Shown here: positions 17,329 to 24,604 of the stretch, piece after piece
Position numbering within the stretch: position 1 is the first letter of the stretch
Layout of the letters: every line of letters begins with the position of its first letter
From: Litorivivens sp047622145
GTDB taxonomy: Bacteria > Pseudomonadota > Gammaproteobacteria > Pseudomonadales > Spongiibacteraceae
Assembly (NCBI GenBank): GCA_047622145.1
Contig: JBLHMO010000014.1
Span: 1 to 33,550 of the forward strand
Direction of reading: 5' to 3'
DNA length: 33,550 nt
Position numbers and translations under genes: made by a program
The notes under the pieces: model-generated
Database searches by the model: none
The model's input: the letters and a program-made list of their open reading frames with translations, nothing else
Told to the model about the DNA's origin: nothing

Positions 17329-18396
17329 ATGAGTGTTTTTTCAGCGCCGTCATTTGATCAGCATGAGTTGCTTGTTTTTCACAACGATGCCAGCTCAAAG
17401 CTGAGAGCGATTATTGCCATTCACAATACCGTTCTTGGGCCTGCCACCGGCGGCTGTCGTATGTTTGATTATGTCAGTGATGAAGCCGCGCTAAACGATG
17501 TGCTGCGGCTGTCGCGGGGTATGACCTACAAATCGGCGCTCGCCGACTTGCCTTTGGGCGGTGGCAAAGCTGTCATTATGGGTGATCCGGCTAAGCACAA
17601 AAGTAGGGACCTGCTACTGGCGATGGGCGAGTTCATCGAAAGCCTGGGTGGCCGCTATGTCTGCGCGGAAGACTCCGGTACGACCGTTGCAGATATGTCC
17701 GTTATTCACGAAAAAACCCAACATGTTTCTGGCCTTGCCAAAAAACGCCGCTTTGGTGGTGATCCCTCGCCCTATACAGCCTATGGCGTGTACTGCGGCA
17801 TGCAGGCGGCGCTGCTACACCAGCGCGGCAAAGATTCTTTGAAAGGCGTGCGCGTAGCCATTCAGGGCGTAGGCGCGGTCGGACGGCACCTTGCGGCCCG
17901 CCTCATTCAGGAGGACGCGGTGGTGTATGTTGCGGATGTCAGCGCGGCCAATCTTAAGCGCGCCGAAGCGCTAGGAGCAAAGCCGGTGCCAGCAAACCGC
18001 GTGCTGTCGATGGATGTGGACATAGTGGCACCCTGCGCGATGGGTGGCGTCATTAACGAAGAGAGTGTTGAGAAAGTTCGCGCTGCGATAGTCGCTGGCG
18101 CAGCGAACAACCAGTTGGAGTCTGCCGAACAAGGCGACACCCTGCGCAAGCGCGGCATCTTGTACGCCCCTGACTTTGTGATCAATGCGGGTGGCATTAT
18201 CGATGTGTATTACCAGCAGTGCAGCGGTAGCGCTAAAGCGTGTGAGCGCCATGTTGAGCGAATTAGTGGAGTGCTGGCCAACATCTTTCAGCAGTCGGAA
18301 CACGAGCAACGCTCAACCCATGCTGTTGCCGAGGTGATGGCCGAAGCCTTGTTTCTGCACCAACCAACTCCGCCTCGCGGTGCGGTGGTGGCTTGA
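17329..18396 (+). CDS. Leucine/valine-type amino-acid dehydrogenase
   Basis: A 355-residue Glu/Leu/Phe/Val dehydrogenase of the leucine dehydrogenase branch. The LPLGGGKAVI motif places the catalytic lysine at position 80, as in Bacillus leucine dehydrogenase. GPATGGCRM is the substrate-site glycine segment, and GVGAVGRHLAARL is the NAD-binding fold. It reversibly deaminates a branched or aromatic amino acid to its 2-oxoacid. The start ATG 17329 has GGAG upstream. It lies in tandem with the IOR gene, so the two probably form a catabolic pair. Substrate preference among Leu, Val and Phe cannot be settled by eye. It ends four bases from the convergent Lrp gene. Confidence 0.9.
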   Translation: MSVFSAPSFDQHELLVFHNDASSKLRAIIAIHNTVLGPATGGCRMFDYVSDEAALNDVLRLSRGMTYKSALADLPLGGGKAVIMGDPAKHKSRDLLLAMGEFIESLGGRYVCAEDSGTTVADMSVIHEKTQHVSGLAKKRRFGGDPSPYTAYGVYCGMQAALLHQRGKDSLKGVRVAIQGVGAVGRHLAARLIQEDAVVYVADVSAANLKRAEALGAKPVPANRVLSMDVDIVAPCAMGGVINEESVEKVRAAIVAGAANNQLESAEQGDTLRKRGILYAPDFVINAGGIIDVYYQQCSGSAKACERHVERISGVLANIFQQSEHEQRSTHAVAEVMAEALFLHQPTPPRGAVVA

Positions 18397-18399
18397 GGT

Positions 18400-18876
18400 T
18401 TACAGCTGCGTGTCCAGCGGGAGTTCCGTGGTGTTTTTAATTTCAGTCACGGCGATATGCGAGTGGGTTTCGCCGACCATAGGTAGAGTTAACAAGCGTT
18501 CGCGCACGAACACTTCGTAGTGACGAATATCTTTGGTGACAATCTTGAGCATGTAATCCCAGATGCCGGTCATGGTGTAGCACTCAACCACCTCGGGCAA
18601 TACGGCCACAGCCTGTTCGAAATCTTCCAGATATTGTCGGCCCAGAATAGACAGATTGACGGTCGTAAACACCACCAGTTCCATACCGAGTTTTTCCCGG
18701 TCGAGTATGGCCACCCGCTTGCGAATAAAGCCGTCCTGCTCAATGCGGTTTATCCGCCGCCAACAGGGCGACTGCGACATGTTCAGAGTGTCGGCGATCT
18801 CGGTGGAGGTTTTGCTGGCGTCCTTTTGCAGGATATTGAGTATGGTGATGTCTTGCTTGTTTAGGTCTGTAGTCAC
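18400..18876 (-). CDS. Lrp/AsnC-family regulator 1
   Basis: A 158-residue Lrp/AsnC-type regulator. The N-terminal helix-turn-helix is DITILNILQKDASKTSTEIA followed by MSQSPCWRRINRIEQDGFIR; the C-terminal half is the RAM ligand-binding domain (PEVVECYTMTGIWDYMLKIV). The start appears to be GTG 18876; no ATG or good ribosome binding site is obvious, so the exact start is uncertain. It is convergent with, and nearly touches, the leucine-type dehydrogenase gene. Regulators at this position commonly sense the amino acid degraded by the neighbours. It resembles BkdR-type activators, but that is a family-level guess. Confidence 0.9.
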   Translation of the reverse strand: MTTDLNKQDITILNILQKDASKTSTEIADTLNMSQSPCWRRINRIEQDGFIRKRVAILDREKLGMELVVFTTVNLSILGRQYLEDFEQAVAVLPEVVECYTMTGIWDYMLKIVTKDIRHYEVFVRERLLTLPMVGETHSHIAVTEIKNTTELPLDTQL

Positions 18877-18980
18877 GAAAGTGAGCCATTTACTTGCATA
18901 ATTTATGCGAGTATTGCCGATGCTAGGGCATAGATAAAGAGCTCGATCTCAACTAGAGGCTCGCTACAGATCGAAGTTCG

Positions 18981-19475
18981 CTATAGATAGGTCAGCGGTA
19001 GCGCCTGCCGGTCAACAATCTTGCGCATCACAAAGCTGGAGTGCACGCCGGTAACGCCCGGAATGCGGGTAATGCGCTCCAGCAGCAATGACTGATAGCC
19101 GTCCATATCCGGCACGATCACCTGCAAGAGATAATCGGCGTCTTGACCGGTAATCAAGTAGCAAAGCTGCACTTCAGGGTAGCTGCTAATCTCCTTTTCA
19201 AAGGTCTCAAAGCGATCTGGAGTGTGTCTATCCATCCCTATTTGCACCAGCGCGGTGAGCGACAACCCCAGCTTTTTTGCATCCAGCAGGGTGGTGCGCC
19301 GTAGAATAATGCCCGCTTCTTCGAGCAAGCGTACTCGGCGTAAGCAGGGTGAGGGCGATAGCCCCACACAATCGGCGAGGTCGTTGTTACTCAGCTCCCC
19401 CCGTTCCTGCAAGATTTCCAGAATCTTACGGTCGATTCTGTCCAGTTTTACCAAGAGTTTTTCTTTTGTGGGCAT
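18981..19475 (-). CDS. Lrp/AsnC-family regulator 2
   Basis: A 164-residue Lrp/AsnC regulator, distinct in sequence from the one at 18400-18876. The DNA-binding segment is DRIDRKILEILQERGELSNN, then CVGLSPSPCLRRVRLLEEAG; the RAM domain includes PEVQLCYLITGQDADYLLQV. The start is ATG 19475. It is the proximal gene of a possible two-gene minus-strand unit with the other Lrp gene, 104 bases apart. Its upstream region, shared with leuA in divergent orientation, contains an AT-rich perfect inverted repeat and two direct repeats, which are good candidates for its own binding sites. Control of leuA or of the IOR/dehydrogenase pair is plausible. Confidence 0.92.
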   Translation of the reverse strand: MPTKEKLLVKLDRIDRKILEILQERGELSNNDLADCVGLSPSPCLRRVRLLEEAGIILRRTTLLDAKKLGLSLTALVQIGMDRHTPDRFETFEKEISSYPEVQLCYLITGQDADYLLQVIVPDMDGYQSLLLERITRIPGVTGVHSSFVMRKIVDRQALPLTYL

Positions 19476-19479
19476 ATAA

Positions 19480-19529
19480 AACCAATAAAGTTATTTATAT
19501 TGAAAATAGTAACCAATAAATACTATTTT
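19480..19529. promoter_or_regulatory. Candidate Lrp-type operator region
   Basis: AAAATAGTA (19503-19511) and TACTATTTT (19521-19529) form a perfect inverted repeat around nine bases. The direct repeat AACCAATAAA occurs at 19480-19489 and 19511-19520, 31 bases apart, close to three helical turns. The site lies just upstream of the second Lrp gene, in the intergene shared with leuA. The binding protein is inferred. Confidence 0.5.
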
Positions 19530-19811
19530 AGTGGCGAATAAGCAAGAAAATTGCGCGCCTGCCCGCGTAAACTGGGTTCCAGTGTGAGGAGGCAGCTGTA
19601 GCGGCGCAAACATCGCCACTGCAGGCTCAAGAGGCCACAAGCCCTGCGAGCAGGAACATGCCGAAGCACCATTCGCGAGCAGGACTCGCCCCAGCAATAA
19701 ATTGCGTTGGAAGCTGGCCCTGCTAGCGAACCCTCAAGCCAAGCTATAAGCCTCAAGACCGCACTTTCAATACCCGCACATTCAATAGAAACACAGTAGG
19801 AACAAAACATC
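19530..19811 (+). other. leuA upstream region
   Basis: About 280 bases between the AT-rich operator candidate and leuA. I looked for a leucine-rich leader peptide and an attenuator and found neither. A small hairpin GCGAG-CAGGA-CTCGC is present at 19675-19689, and the ribosome binding site AGGAAC precedes ATG 19812. No gene is supported here. Confidence 0.4.
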
Positions 19812-21485
19812 ATGAGCTTCGACCATCACAAATACCGCCGCTTCGACGTGGCCAATAAGCCCAACAGGCAGTGGCCCAACAAGCGTATTGATCAGGCACC
19901 GCGTTGGTGTGCAGTCGATTTGCGCGATGGCAATCAAGCGCTGGTCAAACCCATGAACCCTGCGCAAAAGCAGCGCATGTTTGATCTGCTGGTGAAAGTT
20001 GGCTGCAAAGAAATCGAAATTGGCTTTCCTTCGGCCAGTCAGCCTGATTTTGATTTCTGCCGCAAACTCATTGAAGAAAATCTAATTCCCGACGACGTCA
20101 CTATTCAGGTGCTGACCCAAGCCCGCCCGGAATTAATTGAACGCAGTTTTGAAGCACTCAAAGGCGCTCGCCGCGCCATTGTTCATGTGTACAACTCAAC
20201 TTCCGTGGTTCAGCGCGAGCAAGTCTTTGGCATGGACCGCGAGGGCATTAAGCAGGTTGCGATTAGGGGAGCGCAGCTGGTCAAAGATCAAGCAGCAAAC
20301 TACCCCGAAACCGAGTGGGTGTTTCAGTATTCACCGGAAAGTTTCACCGGTACCGAAGTGGACTACGCCATCGAAGTGATTGATGCGGTCAGCGCCGTTT
20401 GGCAACCGGAAACTGGCCAGCAAATGATTGTGAACTTGCCCGCTACGGTCGAAGTGTCCAGCCCCAATGTGTTTGCCGATCAAGTCGAATGGGTGTGCGA
20501 AGGCATCAAGCACCGCGAACATATCACCATTTGTTTGCACACCCACAATGACCGTGGTTGCGCTGTAGCGGCCGCCGAGCTGGGCGTGATGGCAGGCGCC
20601 GACCGAATTGAAGGCACGCTCATGGGCAACGGTGAGCGCACCGGGAATATGGATTTAATTACCATGGCCATGAATTTGTACACGCAGGGTATCGACCCGC
20701 AATTGAATTTTGAAAATATGGCGGAGATTAGTGATGTGGTTGAGGAGTGCACGGAAATAAGCACGCACCCCCGCCACCCTTATGTCGGCGAGCTGGTGTT
20801 TACGGCTTTCTCCGGTAGCCATCAAGACGCCATCAATAAATGTTTGGCTAAACGTGTAGATGGCGAAGTGTGGAATGTGGCTTATCTGCCGATAGACCCC
20901 AGCGACATCGGCAGGCGCTACGAAGACGTTGTGCGTATCAATAGCCAATCCGGCAAAGGTGGCGTTGCTCACGTATTGGAGCGCGATTACAACATCGATC
21001 TACCGCGTTGGTTGCAGCAGGAGTTCTCGCGTCTGGTGCAAAAGCAGGCCGAAGATCAAGGCGGAGAAATAGACTCGCTCAGCATTCGTCGTCTGTTTGA
21101 AGAGCATTACCTTGCCGTGCCAAAAGGATGGACGCTAAAAAATTACGATCTGCATCGCAGTGACAGCGGCATATCCGCCACGGCTTCCGTCAGCAATGGC
21201 CGAGATTACCAAGGCGTGGGTCAGGGTGTACTTGAGGCCATCGTGCAGGCTGTTGCTGCCGAGCAGGGCGTGAGAATTGATATAGATGAATACAACGAGT
21301 TCGCCGTAGAGGCCGGCACCAGCGCCAATGCCTTGGCGTGCATCCGTGCAACCATTGGCGGTGAAACCACATCAGCAGCATCGCTGGGTGAAGATACCAC
21401 CTCGGCCATGTTGCAAGCGCTGTTTTCGGTGGTGGGGCGGTGTCGGGGCGCTGTGCAGGCTGTGGAGCAGAAGCTGGCGGGGTAG
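19812..21485 (+). CDS. leuA: 2-isopropylmalate synthase
   Basis: A 557-residue enzyme catalysing the first committed step of leucine synthesis, condensation of acetyl-CoA with 2-oxoisovalerate. It belongs to the longer LeuA form seen in pseudomonads and actinobacteria: a long N-terminal stretch precedes the catalytic barrel (WCAVDLRDGNQAL near residues 32-44), the metal site is HTHNDRG (His243, His245, Asp247), and EGTLMGNGERTGN follows. The C-terminal 130 residues form the leucine-sensing regulatory domain (VSNGRDYQGVGQGVLEAIVQ...). It is monocistronic with its own terminator. The nearby Lrp genes may tie its expression to leucine. Confidence 0.95.
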   Translation: MSFDHHKYRRFDVANKPNRQWPNKRIDQAPRWCAVDLRDGNQALVKPMNPAQKQRMFDLLVKVGCKEIEIGFPSASQPDFDFCRKLIEENLIPDDVTIQVLTQARPELIERSFEALKGARRAIVHVYNSTSVVQREQVFGMDREGIKQVAIRGAQLVKDQAANYPETEWVFQYSPESFTGTEVDYAIEVIDAVSAVWQPETGQQMIVNLPATVEVSSPNVFADQVEWVCEGIKHREHITICLHTHNDRGCAVAAAELGVMAGADRIEGTLMGNGERTGNMDLITMAMNLYTQGIDPQLNFENMAEISDVVEECTEISTHPRHPYVGELVFTAFSGSHQDAINKCLAKRVDGEVWNVAYLPIDPSDIGRRYEDVVRINSQSGKGGVAHVLERDYNIDLPRWLQQEFSRLVQKQAEDQGGEIDSLSIRRLFEEHYLAVPKGWTLKNYDLHRSDSGISATASVSNGRDYQGVGQGVLEAIVQAVAAEQGVRIDIDEYNEFAVEAGTSANALACIRATIGGETTSAASLGEDTTSAMLQALFSVVGRCRGAVQAVEQKLAG

Positions 21486-21518
21486 GGTGCCAGTTTACTT
21501 ATCGTGAAGTTGGGTTTT

Positions 21519-21554
21519 AAGGCCGTCTGCCTATTTGGGTGCGCGGCCTTTTTT
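21519..21554 (+). terminator. Rho-independent terminator of leuA
   Basis: AAGGCCG (21519-21525) pairs with CGGCCTT (21544-21550), and the T-run continues to 21554. It lies 33 bases after the leuA stop codon. Confidence 0.85.
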
Positions 21555-21791
21555 GAAAACGTACAGGCTGGAGCGGGCGTTTAGGTAATAGTTGATCAAC
21601 TTGATATATTTCTCCAAAGGCATAGACGTGAAGCAATAAGAAAAATCAATAAAAACAAAGATGTGTGGTTATGTTTAAAAATAAGCTCTGCGGGATATAT
21701 CAAGGCATTAAACAAAAGTGGGTATTTATCCGTTGAATCCACCCACATTAGCGGACAGTCGCTGACTTATCTGATCATCAAACTTAACCAG
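21555..21791. other. AT-rich junction between leuA and integron integrase
   Basis: No gene is supported. The sequence becomes AT-rich and marks the change from core chromosome to integron. I see no clear direct repeats or attachment sites in it. Confidence 0.4.
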
Positions 21792-22616
21792 TCAAGATAA
21801 TAGACTATCAGCCGGGCTCATAACGCCTTTCCCACCGCGATTTACCACGTAGGTATATATTTCTGTTGTGCTTATATCTGAATGCCCCAGCAACTCTTGG
21901 ATTGTGCGCAAATCATATCCCGATTCGATTAGATGTGTTGCGAAGCTATGCCTAAAGCCATGAGACTTTGCGGGCTTATGGACGCCCGCTGAACGAACAG
22001 CTTGTCGAATTTGCTTAGATAATGCAGATGGGTGCAAATGGTGTCTTCGAAGAACGCTAGATCTTGGGTCTTTCTCAATTCTCGTGGAAGGGAATAAAAA
22101 TTGCCACGCTGTATCTTTTGCCGTAGAAGGATACTTCCTATTTAACGCGTCAGGTAAATAGACATCACCATAGTCGTCAGTCGTGTCCTGAGTGTGTAAT
22201 CGTTCGACGTGCGCTATTTGCTGTTTCAAGCTGGGAATTAACCGTTGCGGTAGCATCGTAGTGCGATCCTTATTTCCCTTTCCACCGCGAACAAAAATAT
22301 TGTTACTGCCGAAATCGATATCTTTAATCCGAAGCGAGAGCAGTTCCGCCTTTCTTAGGCCAGAGCCGTACATCAGCTCTACTAGTAATCGGTGAACACC
22401 TCGAAGATTGGAAAGGATTGCGGTGATTTCTTCCCTGCTATACACAACGGGTAAACGCCTAGCGACCTGAGCAGGTTTAAAGGCGAGATCGCCAATATCA
22501 AGCCCCATAAAGCGCTTATAGAGATAAACTAGCGCATTGAGTGCAATCCGCTGTGTATTCACTGAGCATGTCCGCTCCTTTGCTAAGTGACTTAAAAACA
22601 CCTCAACGCTAGTCAT
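21792..22616 (-). CDS. intI: Integron integrase (tyrosine recombinase)
   Basis: The part with a canonical start (ATG 22616) is 274 residues. It is a tyrosine recombinase with the catalytic set Arg (MYGSGLRKAELLSLRIKDID), His-x-x-Arg (SHGFRHSFATHLIESGYDL), His (ELLGHSDI) and Tyr (TTEIYTYV). The extra segment around SVLRRHHLHPSALSKQIRQA, before the His box, is the integron-specific patch separating IntI from XerCD. VNRGGKGVMSPAD near the end is also IntI-typical. The same frame remains open upstream to 22787 and encodes the missing N-terminal region, so the ATG at 22616 is probably internal to the ancestral gene. Activity is uncertain. Confidence 0.88.
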   Translation of the reverse strand: MTSVEVFLSHLAKERTCSVNTQRIALNALVYLYKRFMGLDIGDLAFKPAQVARRLPVVYSREEITAILSNLRGVHRLLVELMYGSGLRKAELLSLRIKDIDFGSNNIFVRGGKGNKDRTTMLPQRLIPSLKQQIAHVERLHTQDTTDDYGDVYLPDALNRKYPSTAKDTAWQFLFPSTRIEKDPRSSVLRRHHLHPSALSKQIRQAVRSAGVHKPAKSHGFRHSFATHLIESGYDLRTIQELLGHSDISTTEIYTYVVNRGGKGVMSPADSLLS

Positions 22617-22787
22617 ATCAAGGTCTTTCGGGTGTTTTTGCCCGTGAAACCGTTTAATCCAATGCAGATAAGTTTGCTCTGTTCGGTAAGCCAGACCATT
22701 TTGGTGGATGTGTAAGCGTAATTGGTCTAGGAAGCGACCTGAATGGGGTGAAATAAGAAGGCGAATGTCTTCCAGGACGACTCCAAA
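22617..22787 (-). other. IntI N-terminal extension without a standard start codon
   Basis: In frame with the integrase, 57 further codons encode GRFLDQLRLHIHQNGLAYRT and EQTYLHWIKRFHGQKHPKDL, the expected N-terminal core-binding part of IntI. The frame is closed upstream by TGA at 22790-22788. It contains no ATG, GTG or TTG in frame; CTG at 22775-22773 is the only near-start. Compared with the usual WIKRFI-x-FH pattern, about three residues appear to be missing at IKRFHGQ. The start has probably been lost by mutation, or CTG is used. Confidence 0.75.
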
Positions 22788-22790
22788 TCA

Positions 22791-23024
22791 TTGAATTCCC
22801 TAGAATTTTTCAATCAACGTTGAAGCCCACTCATTGATAAGGGGGCCAAAGTGATATATTGCCTGAGTCGTCATAATAAACCGTTAGTGTTGAATTCGCA
22901 TCTCGCATAATAAAGGACAGTTGAATTGCCGAATATAGAGGTTCAGAAGATGTATTTAAAGAACTTGTGGAAGACTCAGATGAGAATTGGCATTAAATTT
23001 ACTAGAAGAGCAGAATTACCATAG
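22791..23024 (+). other. Probable attI region with a cassette remnant
   Basis: This interval lies between the integrase N-terminus and the first attC-like site, where attI is expected. I cannot pinpoint the recombination site; GTTAGTG near 22893 is one possible core. At 22925-22996 there is a 23-codon open stretch ending in TAA that reads like the C-terminus of a protein (FKELVEDSDENWH) and has no start. It may be the tail of a truncated first cassette. Confidence 0.4.
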
Positions 23025-23128
23025 TGCTAACAAGAAGCAACCAATGGATTCCGTAATGTGTCGTGGTTTTTGCAAAGAAACGCAAAAAGCCGCGCCAAAT
23101 TACTCCACCGTTGTGCTGAGCGTTATGC
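23025..23128 (+). other. attC-like site 1
   Basis: It begins TGCTAACAAG (23025-23034) and ends GAGCGTTATGC (R' core GTTATGC, 23122-23128). The two halves pair imperfectly (AGCAACCAATGGA against the complement of TCCACCGTTGTGCT), as expected for an attC stem. Length about 104 bp. It closes the putative broken first cassette. Confidence 0.65.
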
Positions 23129-23164
23129 ATCACAATCTAATTTTCATCTATCGAGGAGATAAAA

Positions 23165-23452
23165 ATGTCAAATGAAGGTTACCACGAGCCAATAAATGAG
23201 CTGTCGGATGAAACAAGAGATATGCACAGAGCTATCACATCCCTTATGGAAGAACTTGAAGCGGTGGACTGGTACAACCAAAGAGTTGATGCCTGTAAAA
23301 ATGACGAGTTGAAAGCAATTCTTGCGCATAATCGTGATGAAGAAAAAGAGCATGCAGCGATGGTGCTGGAATGGATCAGAAGGCAAGACCCCAGGTTTGA
23401 TAAAGAATTAAAAGATTACCTATTTACAGACAAGTCAATCGCTCACAAATAA
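23165..23452 (+). CDS. EncFtn-like encapsulated ferritin, cassette-borne
   Basis: A 95-residue two-helix ferritin-like protein closely matching the encapsulated ferritin (EncFtn) of Rhodospirillum rubrum. It begins YHEPINELSDETRDMHRAI and contains MEELEAVDWYNQRVDA and ILAHNRDEEKEHAAMVLEW. By alignment the iron-centre ligands are Glu30, Glu60 and His63; the entry-site Glu29 and Glu32 and the capping Trp36 are also present. EncFtn assembles as dimers into a decamer with ferroxidase activity. Normal EncFtn proteins continue with a linker and an encapsulin-targeting tail (LGIGSL type). This protein stops at ...IAHK and has none, and no encapsulin gene is in the window. The ribosome binding site GGAGAT is strong. 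It is the first intact cassette of the integron, flanked by attC sites. Confidence 0.9.
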   Translation: MSNEGYHEPINELSDETRDMHRAITSLMEELEAVDWYNQRVDACKNDELKAILAHNRDEEKEHAAMVLEWIRRQDPRFDKELKDYLFTDKSIAHK

Positions 23453-23454
23453 AT

Positions 23455-23535
23455 GCATAACAAGGCCAGTCACGGCGACGGAATTTCGCTCCGGCTTGGC
23501 CTGCTAAAAAGCCGCGCGTGCTGGCGGCGTTATGT
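23455..23535 (+). other. attC-like site 2
   Basis: It begins GCATAACAAGGCC and ends GGCGGCGTTATGT (core GTTATGT, 23529-23535). The halves pair well: GGCCAGTCACGGCG against the complement of CGCGCGTGCTGGCGGC. At 81 bp it is a well-formed attC immediately after the EncFtn stop codon. Confidence 0.85.
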
Positions 23536-23547
23536 CCCCAATTTGAC

Positions 23548-23611
23548 GATGACAAGATGACAAGATGACAAGATGACAAGATGACAAGATGACAAGATGG
23601 GAAGATGGGAA
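23548..23611 (+). repeat. 8-bp tandem repeat, six GATGACAA plus two GATGGGAA
   Basis: Six exact copies of GATGACAA start at 23548, 23556, 23564, 23572, 23580 and 23588, followed by GATGGGAA twice (23596, 23604). It lies between attC2 and the start of the epimerase gene. Each of the first five ATGs reads Met-Thr-Arg-stop, with the TGA overlapping the next ATG as ATGA. The ATG at 23589 reads on into the epimerase frame. Copy-number change would shift this frame. Confidence 0.97.
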
Positions 23612-23618
23612 GTGCGAA

Positions 23619-24566
23619 ATGAAAGTAATTGTGTTTGGTGGTTCTGGTTTTATAGGCAGTCATGTTTGTGAACAGCTATTGCTCGCAGGTCATACGGTCA
23701 CTGCAGTTGTACGAAAAATTACTGATCAATCATTTCTTCAGAGTATTGGCGCCGATATTAAAGAAATTGATTTCAACCTTGATGAAATGATCGTAGATGC
23801 TATCAAGGGTCATGAGGCGGTCTATAACTGTCTGGCTAATGTTAAGCTTCATCAGTCTATAGAATCCCATCGAGCGGTTGAGGTCCTGCTCACTGAGCGA
23901 ATCATTAAATCGGCCTCAACTGCCAAAGCTAAGCGCTTTGTTCAATTGAGTACCGTGCAGGTGTATGGTTTTTCTAGACCCAAAACAGCCATCGATGAAC
24001 AGCATAACTGTCAGGCAACCTATCTTTTTAATCAAGTTGCACAAGAGCGCGAAGTGGCTGTTAAGAAGGTAGCTGATGCAACTGGTATTGAGTTAGTTAT
24101 TGCAAGACCAGTAAACACTATAGGTAATCGCAATAGCACTATGATTGAAATCTTTAAACTCCATAAAAAAGGTCTGATGGTAATATTTGGTAATGGTGAG
24201 AATAAATTTTCTTGTATCGATACCCGTGACTTGGGTCGCGCCATGGTTTTATTGGGAGAGTGCTCGCCAGCCGCTGGTAATACCTATTTAATCAGCGGAT
24301 ACGATACTACATGGAAGGAAATCAATAAAACCTTAGGCACCATTAAGAGCAGAGAATCAAGATTGATATGTGTGCCTTCGATGCTGGGGAAAACTATTGC
24401 ATGGCTATTAGAAAAAATAATACCCTATAGCTACGATTTACAGCTCACGCCATTTTCTGTATCAGTCATGTGCACTCAAACATTATTTGATGATGAGCGA
24501 ATAAGAGAGCTTGGCTTCACCCCAGAATATGACATTATTGAAACTCTTAAAGGCTGTATAAAATAA
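23619..24566 (+). CDS. NAD-dependent epimerase/dehydratase (extended SDR), cassette-borne
   Basis: A 315-residue extended SDR starting at ATG 23619; an in-frame ATG at 23589 inside the tandem repeat would add ten residues. The N-terminal Rossmann motif is GGSGFIGS (residues 7-14). IARPVNTIGN and TYLISGYDTTW resemble UDP-sugar epimerases and reductases. The catalytic Y-x3-K is altered: Tyr135 is followed at +4 by Gln139 (YLFNQ), so ordinary SDR catalysis may be impaired or the protein may act as a binding or atypical enzyme. The C-terminus has a hydrophobic helix (MLGKTIAWLLEKIIPYSY). It sits between attC2 and the shorter site attC3. The substrate is not identifiable. Confidence 0.8.
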   Translation: MKVIVFGGSGFIGSHVCEQLLLAGHTVTAVVRKITDQSFLQSIGADIKEIDFNLDEMIVDAIKGHEAVYNCLANVKLHQSIESHRAVEVLLTERIIKSASTAKAKRFVQLSTVQVYGFSRPKTAIDEQHNCQATYLFNQVAQEREVAVKKVADATGIELVIARPVNTIGNRNSTMIEIFKLHKKGLMVIFGNGENKFSCIDTRDLGRAMVLLGECSPAAGNTYLISGYDTTWKEINKTLGTIKSRESRLICVPSMLGKTIAWLLEKIIPYSYDLQLTPFSVSVMCTQTLFDDERIRELGFTPEYDIIETLKGCIK

Positions 24567-24604
24567 GTTGGATCTATGTGTGAGGTCACAACTTTCTTAA
24601 TATG

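Noticed and set aside
19530..19811. leu leader peptide and attenuator before leuA
   Set aside because: No short ORF with consecutive leucine codons and no terminator/antiterminator pair could be seen.
21555..21791. Attachment-site repeats bounding the integron
   Set aside because: No direct repeat shared with the sequence right of 27544 was found by eye.
22987..23175. 62-codon plus-strand frame crossing attC1
   Set aside because: It runs through the attC palindrome and into the EncFtn start, has no good ribosome binding site and no protein-like pattern.
23548..23611. Short regular repeats that might suggest a CRISPR array
   Set aside because: The unit is 8 bp with no spacers; it is a microsatellite.
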